NCBI GenBank assembly: GCA_034439915.1
Contig: JAWXBI010000206.1
Location: 1 to 53,505 of the forward strand
DNA length: 53,505 nt
DNA from: JADJLQ01 sp034439915
GTDB lineage: Bacteria; Bacteroidota; Bacteroidia; Chitinophagales; Saprospiraceae
Reading direction: 5' to 3'
Shown: one piece after another, positions 15,709 through 25,017 of the stretch
Position numbering within the stretch: the first letter of the stretch is position 1
Layout of the letters: each line of letters starts with the position of its first letter
The notes under the pieces: model-generated
Database searches by the model: none
What the model saw: only the letters and a program-made list of their open reading frames with translations
What the model was told of the DNA's origin: nothing
Made by a program: the position numbers and the translations under genes

Positions 15709-18690
15709 ATGAATAAAATTTTAAAACTATTGATGTCAGCTTTGTTTTGGATGGGTTTTATATCAAGCCTTCATGCCCAAAGCAGACAAATTACTGGACA
15801 AGTAATTGCTGAAGATGGTATCGGCCTTACCGGAGCTTCAATTACTGTCAAAGGAACTGCCTTAGGAACTGTAACAGACCTGGATGGCAACTATTCACTT
15901 AATGTTCCCGGAGATCAGGTCATTTTAGTATTCAGTTTTATCGGTTTTTCCCCCATAGAAGTGGCTGTAGGTACACAAGCGATAATCAATGTGACCTTAA
16001 TGGAAGATGTGGAAAGCCTGAGTGAAATCGTAGTCACCGGCTATGGCACACAAAAGAAAAGCCAGCTAACAGGTGCGATATCCTCGATTAAAGCCAAAGA
16101 CATCAGCGAAGTCACCATTACAAATACCCAGCAGGCCTTGCAGGGGAGGGTGGCCGGCGTAGATGTCATCCAGCAGGGAAGTCGTCCCGGAGCCGAACCC
16201 CGGGTAGTGATCCGAGGCCGGAGGTCCTTTAATGCCTCGAACGATCCGCTTTATGTGCTGGATGGCATTCCCTTATCCACCGGAATTGGCGATATCAATC
16301 CCAATGATATCGAATCCATGGAAGTGCTGAAAGATGCCTCTTCCACGGCAATATACGGCTCCAGGGGTGCCAATGGGGTGGTACTTATTACCACCAAACG
16401 GGGAAAGGGCGGCAAACCCACGGTTTGGTATAATGGATCCTACGGTTTTTCCGATGTATTGAAAAATATCGATATGATGAACGGTGAGGAGTTTGCAGAG
16501 GCAAAAAGAGAAGCTGCCCGGGCTTCGGGAAAATATACCACAGACGAAGCGCTTTTTGAAGTGAATGAACTGGAAAGCATTAAGTTGGGCAGGTCCACGG
16601 ACTATGTTTCCGGATTGTTGAGAAAAGGGTACATTATGAATCAGCAGCTTGGCTTTTCCGGGGGTACGGATAAAACAAATGTATATGTTTCGTTTAATTA
16701 TTTTAAAGATAACGGAGTGGTTTTCAACACGGATTACAACCGAAATGTGGTCAGGTTTAATCTTGACCATGAAGTCTTCAAAGGACTGAAGATAGGGATG
16801 TCTTCCTTCCTTAACTTTTCAGTCCGGAACGGCGAGAGTTTTAATCCCCTGGGTGGCGCACTTCGGGAAAACCCATTGGGGAAGCCCTACAATGAAGATG
16901 GCACTTTGAATTTTTTGCCCACCGCAGATGGCCTCCGATCCAACCCTTTTGCCGAAAGTGTGGATGGAGCAGTATTAAACAAGAACAGAACTACGAGGGC
17001 TTTTGCCGGAATTTTCGCGGAGCTGAGCATCATTAAAAACTTAAAATACAGGTTTAATTTCGGACCAGATATCCGTACTTCCAAAACGGATAATTTTAGA
17101 GGCACCTATACCAACGAACGCCGGCTGGCCCCACCGACCGCCTGGGTGGATAATGCGACCATATTTGATTACACCGTGGAAAATATATTAACTTACGATA
17201 AAGCCTTCGGGAGGCATAATTTTAATGTGACAGCGGTTCAGTCTATCCAAAAGGACCGTTTTGAAAGCTCAGGGGTTACCGTAGAAGGAGTGCCCGCGGA
17301 AACCCAACTAAATACCAATCTCGGGAATGCCGCTATCATTAATGGAGTGCGGTCCAATCTGGTAGAATGGGCGATTGCCTCATTCATGGGCCGGTTGAAT
17401 TACGGATTTGATGAAAAATACTTGCTCACGGCTACCATCCGAGCCGATGGGTCGTCCAGATTTGGTGCCAACACCAAATGGGGATATTTTCCTGGGATGG
17501 CCGTTGCCTGGAACATTTCCAGAGAACCTTTTTTAAGGGATGTCAGCATAATCGACAATATGAAAATTCGGCTTTCTTATGGGTCCATAGGAAACCAGGC
17601 CATAACACCCTATCAGACCCAAGGTCTCCTGGGCAGGACCTTTTATAATTGGGGCAATTCGACGGCCTACGGTTACCAACCCAATACCATTGGTAACCCG
17701 GATCTTAAATGGGAAACTTCCACAACAGCCAATTTGGGCTTAGATGCAAGTTTGTTCAAGGGAAGGATATCCGGGACGCTGGAATATTACATGGTCAACA
17801 CCAAAGACCTTCTGTTATCCCGTCAATTGCCGACATCCACAGGTTTCGGTGCGGTGACCACCAATGTGGGACGAACCCGTAATCAGGGATTTGAAGGCAC
17901 GATCAGTACGATAAACGTGGATAATAAACGCAATTTCAAATGGTCAACGGATCTGACCTTTTTTACCAATAAAGAAGAAATTGTGGAATTATACAATGGA
18001 AAAGTGGATGACGTAGGGAATTCCTGGTTTATCGGTCAGCCGCTGTCTGTTTTCTTTGAACTGAAAAAGGCCGGTATTTGGCAGACCAATGAGGCTGATG
18101 TGGCAAAAAGTTACGGTTATGTTCCGGGAGAGATTAAAATTCAGGATGTCAACGAAGACGGTAAGATCAACTCTACCGACAGGGTTATCCATGGTTCTGG
18201 TGTGCCGGATTTTTCCGGTGGGATTACCAACAGGATCCAATGGGGTAATTTCGATCTGTCGGCCTTTGTATTTGCCCGCATAGGGCAAACGATCCGGAGT
18301 AATTTTCATCTCTCTAACAATACGTTGTTTGGCCGTTATAATAATATAGATGTGGATTACTGGACTCCTGCAAATCCAACCAATGAATTTCCCCGTCCAA
18401 ATCAAAATCAGGAGTTTCCTAAAAACAATGGTTCCGTATCCCTGTTTGACGGATCTTTCTTAAAAGTCCGAAACATCAATCTGGGTTATAATTTTGATGC
18501 CCGTACCGCAGGAAAGCTGAAGATGTCGTCGCTGCGGATTTATAGCAGTATCCAGCAACCCTTTTTGTTTTCTTCTTTCGTTTCAAAATACAAGGGTGTG
18601 GATCCAGAGACCGATATTTCCCAGACGCTGGACGGTGGTGGCAATCCTTCCACGTATACCGTTTCGTTCGGGGTGAGCGCCAGGTTTTAA
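15709..18690 (+). CDS. SusC/RagA-type TonB-dependent outer-membrane transporter
   Basis: Outer-membrane beta-barrel of 993 residues that imports glycans or other large nutrients with energy from TonB. Signal peptide MNKILKLLMSALFWMGFISSLHAQ, then a CarboxypepD_reg-like domain (about 25-105; GQVIAEDGIGLTGASITVKG, NYSLNVPG), the SusC signature SEIVVTGYGTQKK, a plug domain (IRGRRSFNASNDPLYVLDG, SSTAIYGSRGANGVVLITTK) and the barrel, ending FGVSARF with a terminal aromatic. The start is chosen by the signal peptide; the frame is open 71 codons further upstream. SusD follows 33 bp later, the standard pair. No sigma/anti-sigma regulator or hybrid two-component protein is nearby. Confidence 0.96.
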   Translation: MNKILKLLMSALFWMGFISSLHAQSRQITGQVIAEDGIGLTGASITVKGTALGTVTDLDGNYSLNVPGDQVILVFSFIGFSPIEVAVGTQAIINVTLMEDVESLSEIVVTGYGTQKKSQLTGAISSIKAKDISEVTITNTQQALQGRVAGVDVIQQGSRPGAEPRVVIRGRRSFNASNDPLYVLDGIPLSTGIGDINPNDIESMEVLKDASSTAIYGSRGANGVVLITTKRGKGGKPTVWYNGSYGFSDVLKNIDMMNGEEFAEAKREAARASGKYTTDEALFEVNELESIKLGRSTDYVSGLLRKGYIMNQQLGFSGGTDKTNVYVSFNYFKDNGVVFNTDYNRNVVRFNLDHEVFKGLKIGMSSFLNFSVRNGESFNPLGGALRENPLGKPYNEDGTLNFLPTADGLRSNPFAESVDGAVLNKNRTTRAFAGIFAELSIIKNLKYRFNFGPDIRTSKTDNFRGTYTNERRLAPPTAWVDNATIFDYTVENILTYDKAFGRHNFNVTAVQSIQKDRFESSGVTVEGVPAETQLNTNLGNAAIINGVRSNLVEWAIASFMGRLNYGFDEKYLLTATIRADGSSRFGANTKWGYFPGMAVAWNISREPFLRDVSIIDNMKIRLSYGSIGNQAITPYQTQGLLGRTFYNWGNSTAYGYQPNTIGNPDLKWETSTTANLGLDASLFKGRISGTLEYYMVNTKDLLLSRQLPTSTGFGAVTTNVGRTRNQGFEGTISTINVDNKRNFKWSTDLTFFTNKEEIVELYNGKVDDVGNSWFIGQPLSVFFELKKAGIWQTNEADVAKSYGYVPGEIKIQDVNEDGKINSTDRVIHGSGVPDFSGGITNRIQWGNFDLSAFVFARIGQTIRSNFHLSNNTLFGRYNNIDVDYWTPANPTNEFPRPNQNQEFPKNNGSVSLFDGSFLKVRNINLGYNFDARTAGKLKMSSLRIYSSIQQPFLFSSFVSKYKGVDPETDISQTLDGGGNPSTYTVSFGVSARF

Positions 18691-18723
18691 TAATTCATTT
18701 ATTTCTTTTAATATAATCGTATT

Positions 18724-20394
18724 ATGAAAAAATATATTTTAAAAACAGATATAAACCTCAGGGCGCTGCTTATACTGGTGAGCATCCTGGTGAGCACTTC
18801 ATCCTGTGAGGACTTCCTGGAAGAGAAAGTGGTATCCCTTATCGGAAATGAATACATCGCAACGGCCCAGGGATTTCAGGATGCCAGCAATGCCATGTAT
18901 CAGGGGCTGAGAAAGTTTTACGGCAGCGAACTGGGCATGACCATGACGGAAATGGGGACAGATACCTATACCAATGGGGCTGATGGCAGCTATAAATATT
19001 ATAATCAATATACTTCCCAACTGGATCCCCGGGACAATTGGATAACCGTACTCTGGACCGAACTCTATAAAAGCATCAATACCGCCAATGCCGTCATTGA
19101 AAGAGGAGCTTCGATCACGGGCATTCCGGCTGCAACAGTGACTTTGAGGGTGGCGGAAGCGAAGGCCCTCCGGGCGCATTATTATTTCGTACTGACCCAG
19201 TTTATGGGTGGAGTTGATTTAAGGCTCACCGAAACCGTTGGTCCTGAAACTTCCATCACCCGCGCCTCGGAAGAACAAATGTATACACAAATCATAAAAG
19301 ATCTTGAAGAGGCTTTGAAAGATCTTCCATCCAGTTCGGCTCAGTGGGGAAGATATACCAAATTGGCAGTGGAAAACCTGTTAGCCAAGGTCCATCTCAC
19401 CAGGGCTTACCGCCCATTTGGCTCTGCCGCGGATTTCACTAAGGCGGAAACCTATGGCAAAAATGTGATCAATAATTACGGTAAAAAATTATTGCCCGAT
19501 TATGGTCAACTTTGGACGCTGGGAAATGACGAGCATAGCGAAGCTATTTTTTCGGTGCAATATTCTTACGATCTGCTTTCTTCCGGAGGGGACGGCAACC
19601 GGTTTCACCTTTATTACTTAATGGAATACGACACCCAACCTGGAATGAGCCGGGTCCTTGAAGTGGGGCGTCCCTGGAAACGGCTGAGGCCGACAAACTA
19701 TACCTATAATGAAGTCATGGTCAACCGATCCGTGGATTCACGGTACGATAAGAGTTTTGTTAAAGTATTTCTGGCTACTAAAGCCGGGACCTTCAATACC
19801 TCGCTGGACCAGTCAAAGCCCAAAATCACGGTTAAAGTTGGGGATACCTGTATCTTTATGCCTGGTTATGAAATGGACGCAGCTGAAAGAGCCACAAAAC
19901 CATACCAGGTTTTTACTCCCAGCATGTATCAGGAAAGACATTTTGGCTGCTTATCCAAATTCCTTGACCCTAAGCGGGCAAGCATCAATGAAGAAAAGGG
20001 GGGCAGGGATTTTATGGTTTCCCGCCTGGCCGATACCTACCTGATGGTTGCGGAAGCTCTGATCAAACAAAATAAGAATTCAGATGCCGTTCCTTTTATC
20101 AATGCAGTCAGGCAAAGGGCAGCTTTTCCGGGAAAACAGAACGAAATGTCGATTACCGCAGCCCAGGTCAATATGAACTTGATTTATGATGAACGGGCTC
20201 GTGAACTGTTGGGTGAGATGCACCGTTGGTTTGACCTGAAACGTTGGGGAAACCTGATAGAACGGGTTAAAAAATACAATCTGGAGGGGAAAGATGGGAT
20301 CAAGGATATCCATACGTACCGACCTATACCTCAAATTCAAATTGACCGCGTAGAAGGTGGAAATGCCAGTTTTCCCCAGAATCCGGGTTATTAA
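18724..20394 (+). CDS. SusD/RagB-type nutrient-binding lipoprotein
   Basis: Surface lipoprotein of 556 residues that caps the SusC barrel and binds substrate. The lipobox is STSSC with C28. Typical features are the helical TPR-like N-terminal half (EFGQDASNAMYQGL-type, ELYKSINTANAVIERG, RVAEAKALRAHYYFVLTQFMGG), the segment RLADTYLMVAEALIK and the conserved end part IYDERARELLGEMHRWFDLKRWG. It is directly downstream of SusC. The ligand cannot be told from sequence. A strong terminator-like hairpin follows at 20423. Confidence 0.96.
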   Translation: MKKYILKTDINLRALLILVSILVSTSSCEDFLEEKVVSLIGNEYIATAQGFQDASNAMYQGLRKFYGSELGMTMTEMGTDTYTNGADGSYKYYNQYTSQLDPRDNWITVLWTELYKSINTANAVIERGASITGIPAATVTLRVAEAKALRAHYYFVLTQFMGGVDLRLTETVGPETSITRASEEQMYTQIIKDLEEALKDLPSSSAQWGRYTKLAVENLLAKVHLTRAYRPFGSAADFTKAETYGKNVINNYGKKLLPDYGQLWTLGNDEHSEAIFSVQYSYDLLSSGGDGNRFHLYYLMEYDTQPGMSRVLEVGRPWKRLRPTNYTYNEVMVNRSVDSRYDKSFVKVFLATKAGTFNTSLDQSKPKITVKVGDTCIFMPGYEMDAAERATKPYQVFTPSMYQERHFGCLSKFLDPKRASINEEKGGRDFMVSRLADTYLMVAEALIKQNKNSDAVPFINAVRQRAAFPGKQNEMSITAAQVNMNLIYDERARELLGEMHRWFDLKRWGNLIERVKKYNLEGKDGIKDIHTYRPIPQIQIDRVEGGNASFPQNPGY

Positions 20395-20422
20395 GGTTCA
20401 TTTACAATATTAGTTTGACCAT

Positions 20423-20456
20423 ACCGGCCTTTTTAATTTAAATGGCCGGTTTTTTA
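20423..20456 (+). terminator. Intrinsic terminator after susCD
   Basis: A perfect 7-bp stem, ACCGGCC (20423-20429) and GGCCGGT (20444-20450), encloses a 14-base AT-rich loop and is followed at once by TTTTTTA. It probably ends the susC-susD transcript before the oxidoreductase gene, which would then have its own promoter or rely on read-through. Confidence 0.85.
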
Positions 20457-20512
20457 TTACTGAGGTGTAAAAAAAATTGAATATTTTCAAGGATAATCAT
20501 AAAAAGACTACC

Positions 20513-21913
20513 ATGGATATCAACAGAAGAGATTTTATCCAACAATCCGCCGTCGCCGCCGGCGGAATCATGATCAAGCCTATGGCCGATGCGTATGTCA
20601 AACCCATTGCGAAGAAAAGGCTGGCACTGGTGGGAACCGGAGACCGGGGCACCGGATTTTGGGGAAAGGCCCTACTCGAAAATTACAAAGACCTGGTCGA
20701 ATTTGTGGGCTTGTGCGATATCAATCCCGGCCGGCTTGAATACGCCAAATCCTATATCGGGGCCGATTGCAGGACCTATATCGATTTTGACGAGATGATG
20801 AGAGAAAAAAAACCGGATACGGTCATCGTCACCACCGTAGATGCCACACACCATGAATTCATCGTAAAAGCCCTTCAGTATGGCGCCGATGTAATCACCG
20901 AAAAACCCATGACCACCGATGAGGTCAAATGTCAGCAGATCCTGGATGCTGAAAAAAAATCAGGGAAAAAAGTGACCGTAGGTTTTAATTATCGGCACAA
21001 CCCCCATGTCACCAGGATTAAAGAACTCCTTACCAACCAACGGGTTGGAAAAATCACCTCCGTGGACTTCCACTGGTACCTTAATGTGTACCACGGCGCG
21101 GATTATTTCAGGCGCTGGCATGGTTTTATTAAAAACGGCGGTTCCCTCTGGGTGCATAAAGCCACTCATCATTTTGATTTACTCAACTGGTGGCTGGATT
21201 CCGATCCGGTTGAAGTCATGGCTTTCGGCAAACTGGACCATTATGGAAAAAATAATGCATTCCGTGGAAAGACTTGCAGGGATTGCAGCTATACCAAAGA
21301 ATGTAAGTTTTATACCGATATCAACAAAAACCAGAAGTACGTCAATCTGTATGTGAAAAACGAACACCACGATGGGTATTTCAGGGACAGTTGTGTATTC
21401 CGAAATGAAATCGATATCTGGGACAAAATGTCGGCCCAGATTATCTATGCGAATGGCGTTACGGTAAATTATTCCCTGACGACCTATTCCCCCTATGAAG
21501 GATGGAAGCTGGCCTTTAATGGTTTTAATGGCCGAATTGACAGCTGGGAGGATATACCTTTTCAAAAAGCGGATGTAGACCAGGCCAACCGGCACAGTGC
21601 GGAAATGACCCAAAACAAAGATGAAAAACCGGAATCATTCGATGAGATCTTTGTCATGGATAATTTTTCCCGGCAAGGGGAAACCATCTATATACCTAAA
21701 TATAAGGGAGGACATGGAGGAGGTGACCGCCGGATGCATGACCTGATTTTTAATAACCCTAAAAACGAAAACCCGTACAAAATCATGGCGGGCACACGGG
21801 ATGGAGCTATGTCCTGCCTTATCGGTATTGCTGCTCGTAAAAGCATTGCCATGAAACGAAGCGTAAAAATTTCTGAATTGACTGATATTATGCCTTCTGT
21901 AAACAGGGCATAA
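20513..21913 (+). CDS. Tat-exported Gfo/Idh/MocA family oxidoreductase
   Basis: NAD(P)-dependent sugar oxidoreductase fold, 466 residues. The start MDINRRDFIQQSAVAAGG is a twin-arginine leader, so it acts outside the cytoplasm (a TTG at 20477 would extend it without reason). Rossmann motif VGTGDRGTGF (40-49), the family EKP motif at 130-132, and the catalytic region GGSLWVHKATHHFDLL (209-224). Four cysteines (C255, C258, C264, C294) form a C-x2-C-x5-C...C set, probably a metal site or disulfides, as in many secreted members. Related GH109 enzymes cleave glycosides with bound NAD. Placed after SusC/SusD, it may process the imported glycan. Confidence 0.9.
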   Translation: MDINRRDFIQQSAVAAGGIMIKPMADAYVKPIAKKRLALVGTGDRGTGFWGKALLENYKDLVEFVGLCDINPGRLEYAKSYIGADCRTYIDFDEMMREKKPDTVIVTTVDATHHEFIVKALQYGADVITEKPMTTDEVKCQQILDAEKKSGKKVTVGFNYRHNPHVTRIKELLTNQRVGKITSVDFHWYLNVYHGADYFRRWHGFIKNGGSLWVHKATHHFDLLNWWLDSDPVEVMAFGKLDHYGKNNAFRGKTCRDCSYTKECKFYTDINKNQKYVNLYVKNEHHDGYFRDSCVFRNEIDIWDKMSAQIIYANGVTVNYSLTTYSPYEGWKLAFNGFNGRIDSWEDIPFQKADVDQANRHSAEMTQNKDEKPESFDEIFVMDNFSRQGETIYIPKYKGGHGGGDRRMHDLIFNNPKNENPYKIMAGTRDGAMSCLIGIAARKSIAMKRSVKISELTDIMPSVNRA

Positions 21914-22137
21914 ATCATTGTCCCAATCCGGTTAAATCCGGATAGGCATGTTCTGAACACAGGATAAAGCCCGGGGGCAAGTATAGGTTTGGATTTCGAA
22001 GGTATCCTTTGCAGTTTCCATTTAATTGGGAATAAGTTGTTCTAAATGGGCTGTCCGCCTGCTGTTTTTTATTCAGATGATTGTATATTACCCACTATGA
22101 GGTCGAAGTTATACTCACCTCCTTTCTTAAAACCTGT

Positions 22138-23406
22138 ATGGCCAAAGCAGAAAATAAACATTTTATTAGTTGGACCGAAGATTGGACCGCCGTATTCCTT
22201 GGCTTCCTGATCATTGTATTGACCTTAGCAGGAATGAAACTTCCTTCCCCGTCTTTGGCCTGGAAGTCATCGGCAGAATTATTTGGTTCCGTGCTCACCT
22301 TAGGAAATTTAAGCAGTCTGGCTTTACTTTTCGCCGGTGTGTACGCCATCGTACTTGCAGGCACCTGGATGCTGGATAAAAACTTTCTGAATACAATAAA
22401 AGGATTTCCGGTAGTTTTTGGATTGACCACATTTGCTTTAATATTAGCAGGAAATGCGGTGGTCAAAAATTGGAATCTGGAGGCAGTGATTTTCAGCCTT
22501 GGAATTGGACTGATCATCAGTAATTTTTTTAAAGTTCCTGAATGGCTCAAAACAACCTTATCTACTGAACTATTTGTAAAAATCGGTTTAGTCCTCTTAG
22601 GTACCAGTGTAATTTTTTCCGATATACTTAAAGCGGGATCCCTGGGACTAGTACAGGCTGTATTGGTAGTGATCAGTGTATGGTATTTTGCTTATTGGGT
22701 TTGTAAAAAATTAAAGGTCGATGAAGAGCTGGCAATCATGATTTCCAGTGCCGTATCGATTTGCGGAGTATCCGCAGCTATAGCCAGTTCCGGAGCGATC
22801 AAAGGAGACCCTAAAAAATTGTCTTACGTCATTTCAGTTGTATTGATTACCGCCATACCGATGATTATTTTTTTACCTCTGGCAGCCCGCTTTCTTGGCC
22901 TCTCAGAAGAAGTTACGGGAGCATGGTTAGGGGGTACGATCGATACCACGGGGGCAGTTATTGCTTCGGGATCCCTGGTCGGGGAAACAGCTTTAAAGAT
23001 CAGTACCATAGTCAAATTTTCCCAAAATGTCTTACTGGGACTGGCTGCATTTGCCATTTCGATATATTGGACCTATTCAAATAATCATTCTTCAACGGAC
23101 AAGGATTCTAAACCCACTCTGGGGGTCATATGGGAACGGTTTCCAAAATTTGTATTGGGATTCCTGGCTGCGTCAATTTTATTTTCTTTTTTTGTCACCA
23201 CCGATACCATGGACTCCGTTAAAGGCGGGCTTAAATTCCTTCAGGGTCTTTGGTTTGCGCTGGCTTTTACCAGCATAGGGTTGGAAACGAAATTTTCGGA
23301 TTTATTTAAGCTTCAGGGTAAAAAACCTTTGTATGCTTTTCTGATCGCACAATTGTTCAATATAATTGTAACGCTGGGGATTGCCTATATGCTATTTGAC
23401 AAATAA
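22138..23406 (+). CDS. YeiH/UPF0324 family putative sulfate exporter
   Basis: Inner-membrane protein of 422 residues with about 11-12 hydrophobic helices, of the UPF0324 (YeiH, Cons_hypoth698) family. Diagnostic segments include GIGLIISNFFKVPEWL, KIGLVLLGTSVIFSDIL, SSAVSICGVSAAIASSGAIKGDP and GAWLGGTIDTTGAVIASG. Members are called putative sulfate or sulfonate exporters, but transport is barely tested. ATG 22138 (MAKAENKHFISW) is preferred over a TTG at 22081. It converges with the broken esterase gene. Confidence 0.9.
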   Translation: MAKAENKHFISWTEDWTAVFLGFLIIVLTLAGMKLPSPSLAWKSSAELFGSVLTLGNLSSLALLFAGVYAIVLAGTWMLDKNFLNTIKGFPVVFGLTTFALILAGNAVVKNWNLEAVIFSLGIGLIISNFFKVPEWLKTTLSTELFVKIGLVLLGTSVIFSDILKAGSLGLVQAVLVVISVWYFAYWVCKKLKVDEELAIMISSAVSICGVSAAIASSGAIKGDPKKLSYVISVVLITAIPMIIFLPLAARFLGLSEEVTGAWLGGTIDTTGAVIASGSLVGETALKISTIVKFSQNVLLGLAAFAISIYWTYSNNHSSTDKDSKPTLGVIWERFPKFVLGFLAASILFSFFVTTDTMDSVKGGLKFLQGLWFALAFTSIGLETKFSDLFKLQGKKPLYAFLIAQLFNIIVTLGIAYMLFDK

Positions 23407-23449
23407 TTTTCTTTGATAAAATGGGTTGCTGATTATAATTCAACCTTTA

Positions 23450-24932
23450 TCAATACAACAAATTCAGTTTGGAGACATGAAAATACCCCCGATCTCCATA
23501 CAAGGTTATGGAATATACCCCGGGATTTAGGGATGATAAGTTCAGTTGAAGGTTATCATTGCGGTGGGAGGTTATAAAAGCTACCTGTACACACCGGCCG
23601 GATATATCATATACTTTTGCCTGGAAGTTTTGATCCGGTAAGATTGGCATCGTGATCTTTATTCTATCTCTTGCCGGATTAGGATATAATTTAAAGGGCG
23701 GATATATGGGGGCATTGATATAAGGCGTGGAAACCGGAGTGCAGTCGGAATCAAGAAACCGTATGAGTTTAGCATTAAAATGTGAATGTTGGTGATGACC
23801 GGCATTTAGAACCAGAATAAGAAAATCCATTTCCTTCTCCTGATCAGGAGTGAGAGAAATCAACGTCGGGTATTTAACCGGATTGGCAATTACAACTAAT
23901 TTGATGAGATCCGGATTTAATCGAAAAAAGTTTTGAGCATTGAGGGCAGTCATCGATTTTAGTTCATTAAACAGGATAGACGATTTGATGGAATCCACAC
24001 CGGGGATTCGTCTGAAATATTCCGGATAACAGGGGGAAGGCAATAGCATATTATACCCTGCACAAACGCCTCGGCTCCTAAGCTTATTAAAATGGATAAT
24101 GGCGGTATCATTGCCTTCTTTACCGACGTCGGGATGATTATCCAGCAAGCTCATAAACCATTGGGTGGGCATGGTCGATTGGTCACCTATAAAGTTTAGC
24201 CCGGGAGCACAAAAGGTTATTCCTTTAACAAACTTCATTAAAAAACCATTGGATATGGCAAAAGAACCTCCTGCGGAAAATCCAAGACCCATCTGGGGCA
24301 ATTTAGCGTCCATATAACCTCTGGCAATAAATGTATCCCTGAACTGAGCATGATTCTGCATGTCCCGGTTCATATTATTGACAATTGGATATTCCCATCT
24401 CGTATTTCCATGATTATTAAAATCTTTGTGAAAAGTGGATTCATCGCATTCACTTATGGCTACTGCATAATCATTGGCTATTAGTGTTTTGATTATAGAT
24501 ACACCTTCTACCTGACCTGTAAATTCATTTACGGAGCCCCCGGAACCGTGAAATATCCAAACCAGGGCTTTCATCTTATTATCTTTTGCAGGAAAATAAT
24601 ATTGAACCGGCTTGATGGTATCACGCCCTTTCATTTTTTCAAAAGTCAATTTAGCCCCGGCAGGCAGGTTTATAAAATTAGCAGCCACAGAAATATTTTT
24701 TGCGGGCATAAGTAAGCGGGTATGCCATTCTCCGGGATCTCCCAGGTAGGCGGTATCACCGGTCCATGTCTTGAAAGTTTCAGTCAGTTTTTCTTACCGG
24801 GCCCAAATATGTACAGTATGTATCCCCTGCGCGATAAAATCTTCCTCCATAACCACCAGTAACTTTCAACTCAAATTGTTGGCCTTTTATGAAAAAAGGT
24901 ATAAAACAAAAAACCATCAGTATGAGCCGCAT
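23450..24932 (-). pseudogene. Broken T9SS esterase: 4-bp duplication plus in-frame stop
   Basis: The intact protein would start at 24932 (MRLILMVFCFIPFFIKGQ, a signal peptide), continue with a divergent InlB-type beta repeat (TGGYGG...), then an alpha/beta hydrolase (WIFHGSGGSVNEF, nucleophile elbow GFSAGG, histidines near GHHQHSH) and a T9SS C-terminal domain (KLYPNPARDR ... PGVYSITLYG). The frame is broken at 24816-24823, where ATAC is duplicated (minus strand ATACATAC). Removing one copy restores GDTVHIWAR. Nine bases after HIW the restored frame meets a TAA at 24796-24794. The longest open part (24709-23450, from an internal Met) keeps the hydrolase and sorting domain but has no signal peptide, so it could not be exported. 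Confidence 0.8.
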
Positions 24933-25017
24933 TTGGTATAAAATTTAAAATAAAGTAAGGAATTGGTTTCCGTTCTTTACTCACCCAAAAGGGTAGTTCT
25001 GACTTTAGTGACTTTGC

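Noticed and set aside
24709..24932. Programmed frameshift between the signal-peptide part and the long esterase frame
   Set aside because: The restored frame also has a TAA stop at 24796-24794, and the shift sits in an exact ATAC duplication rather than a slippery run. Decay explains both lesions better.
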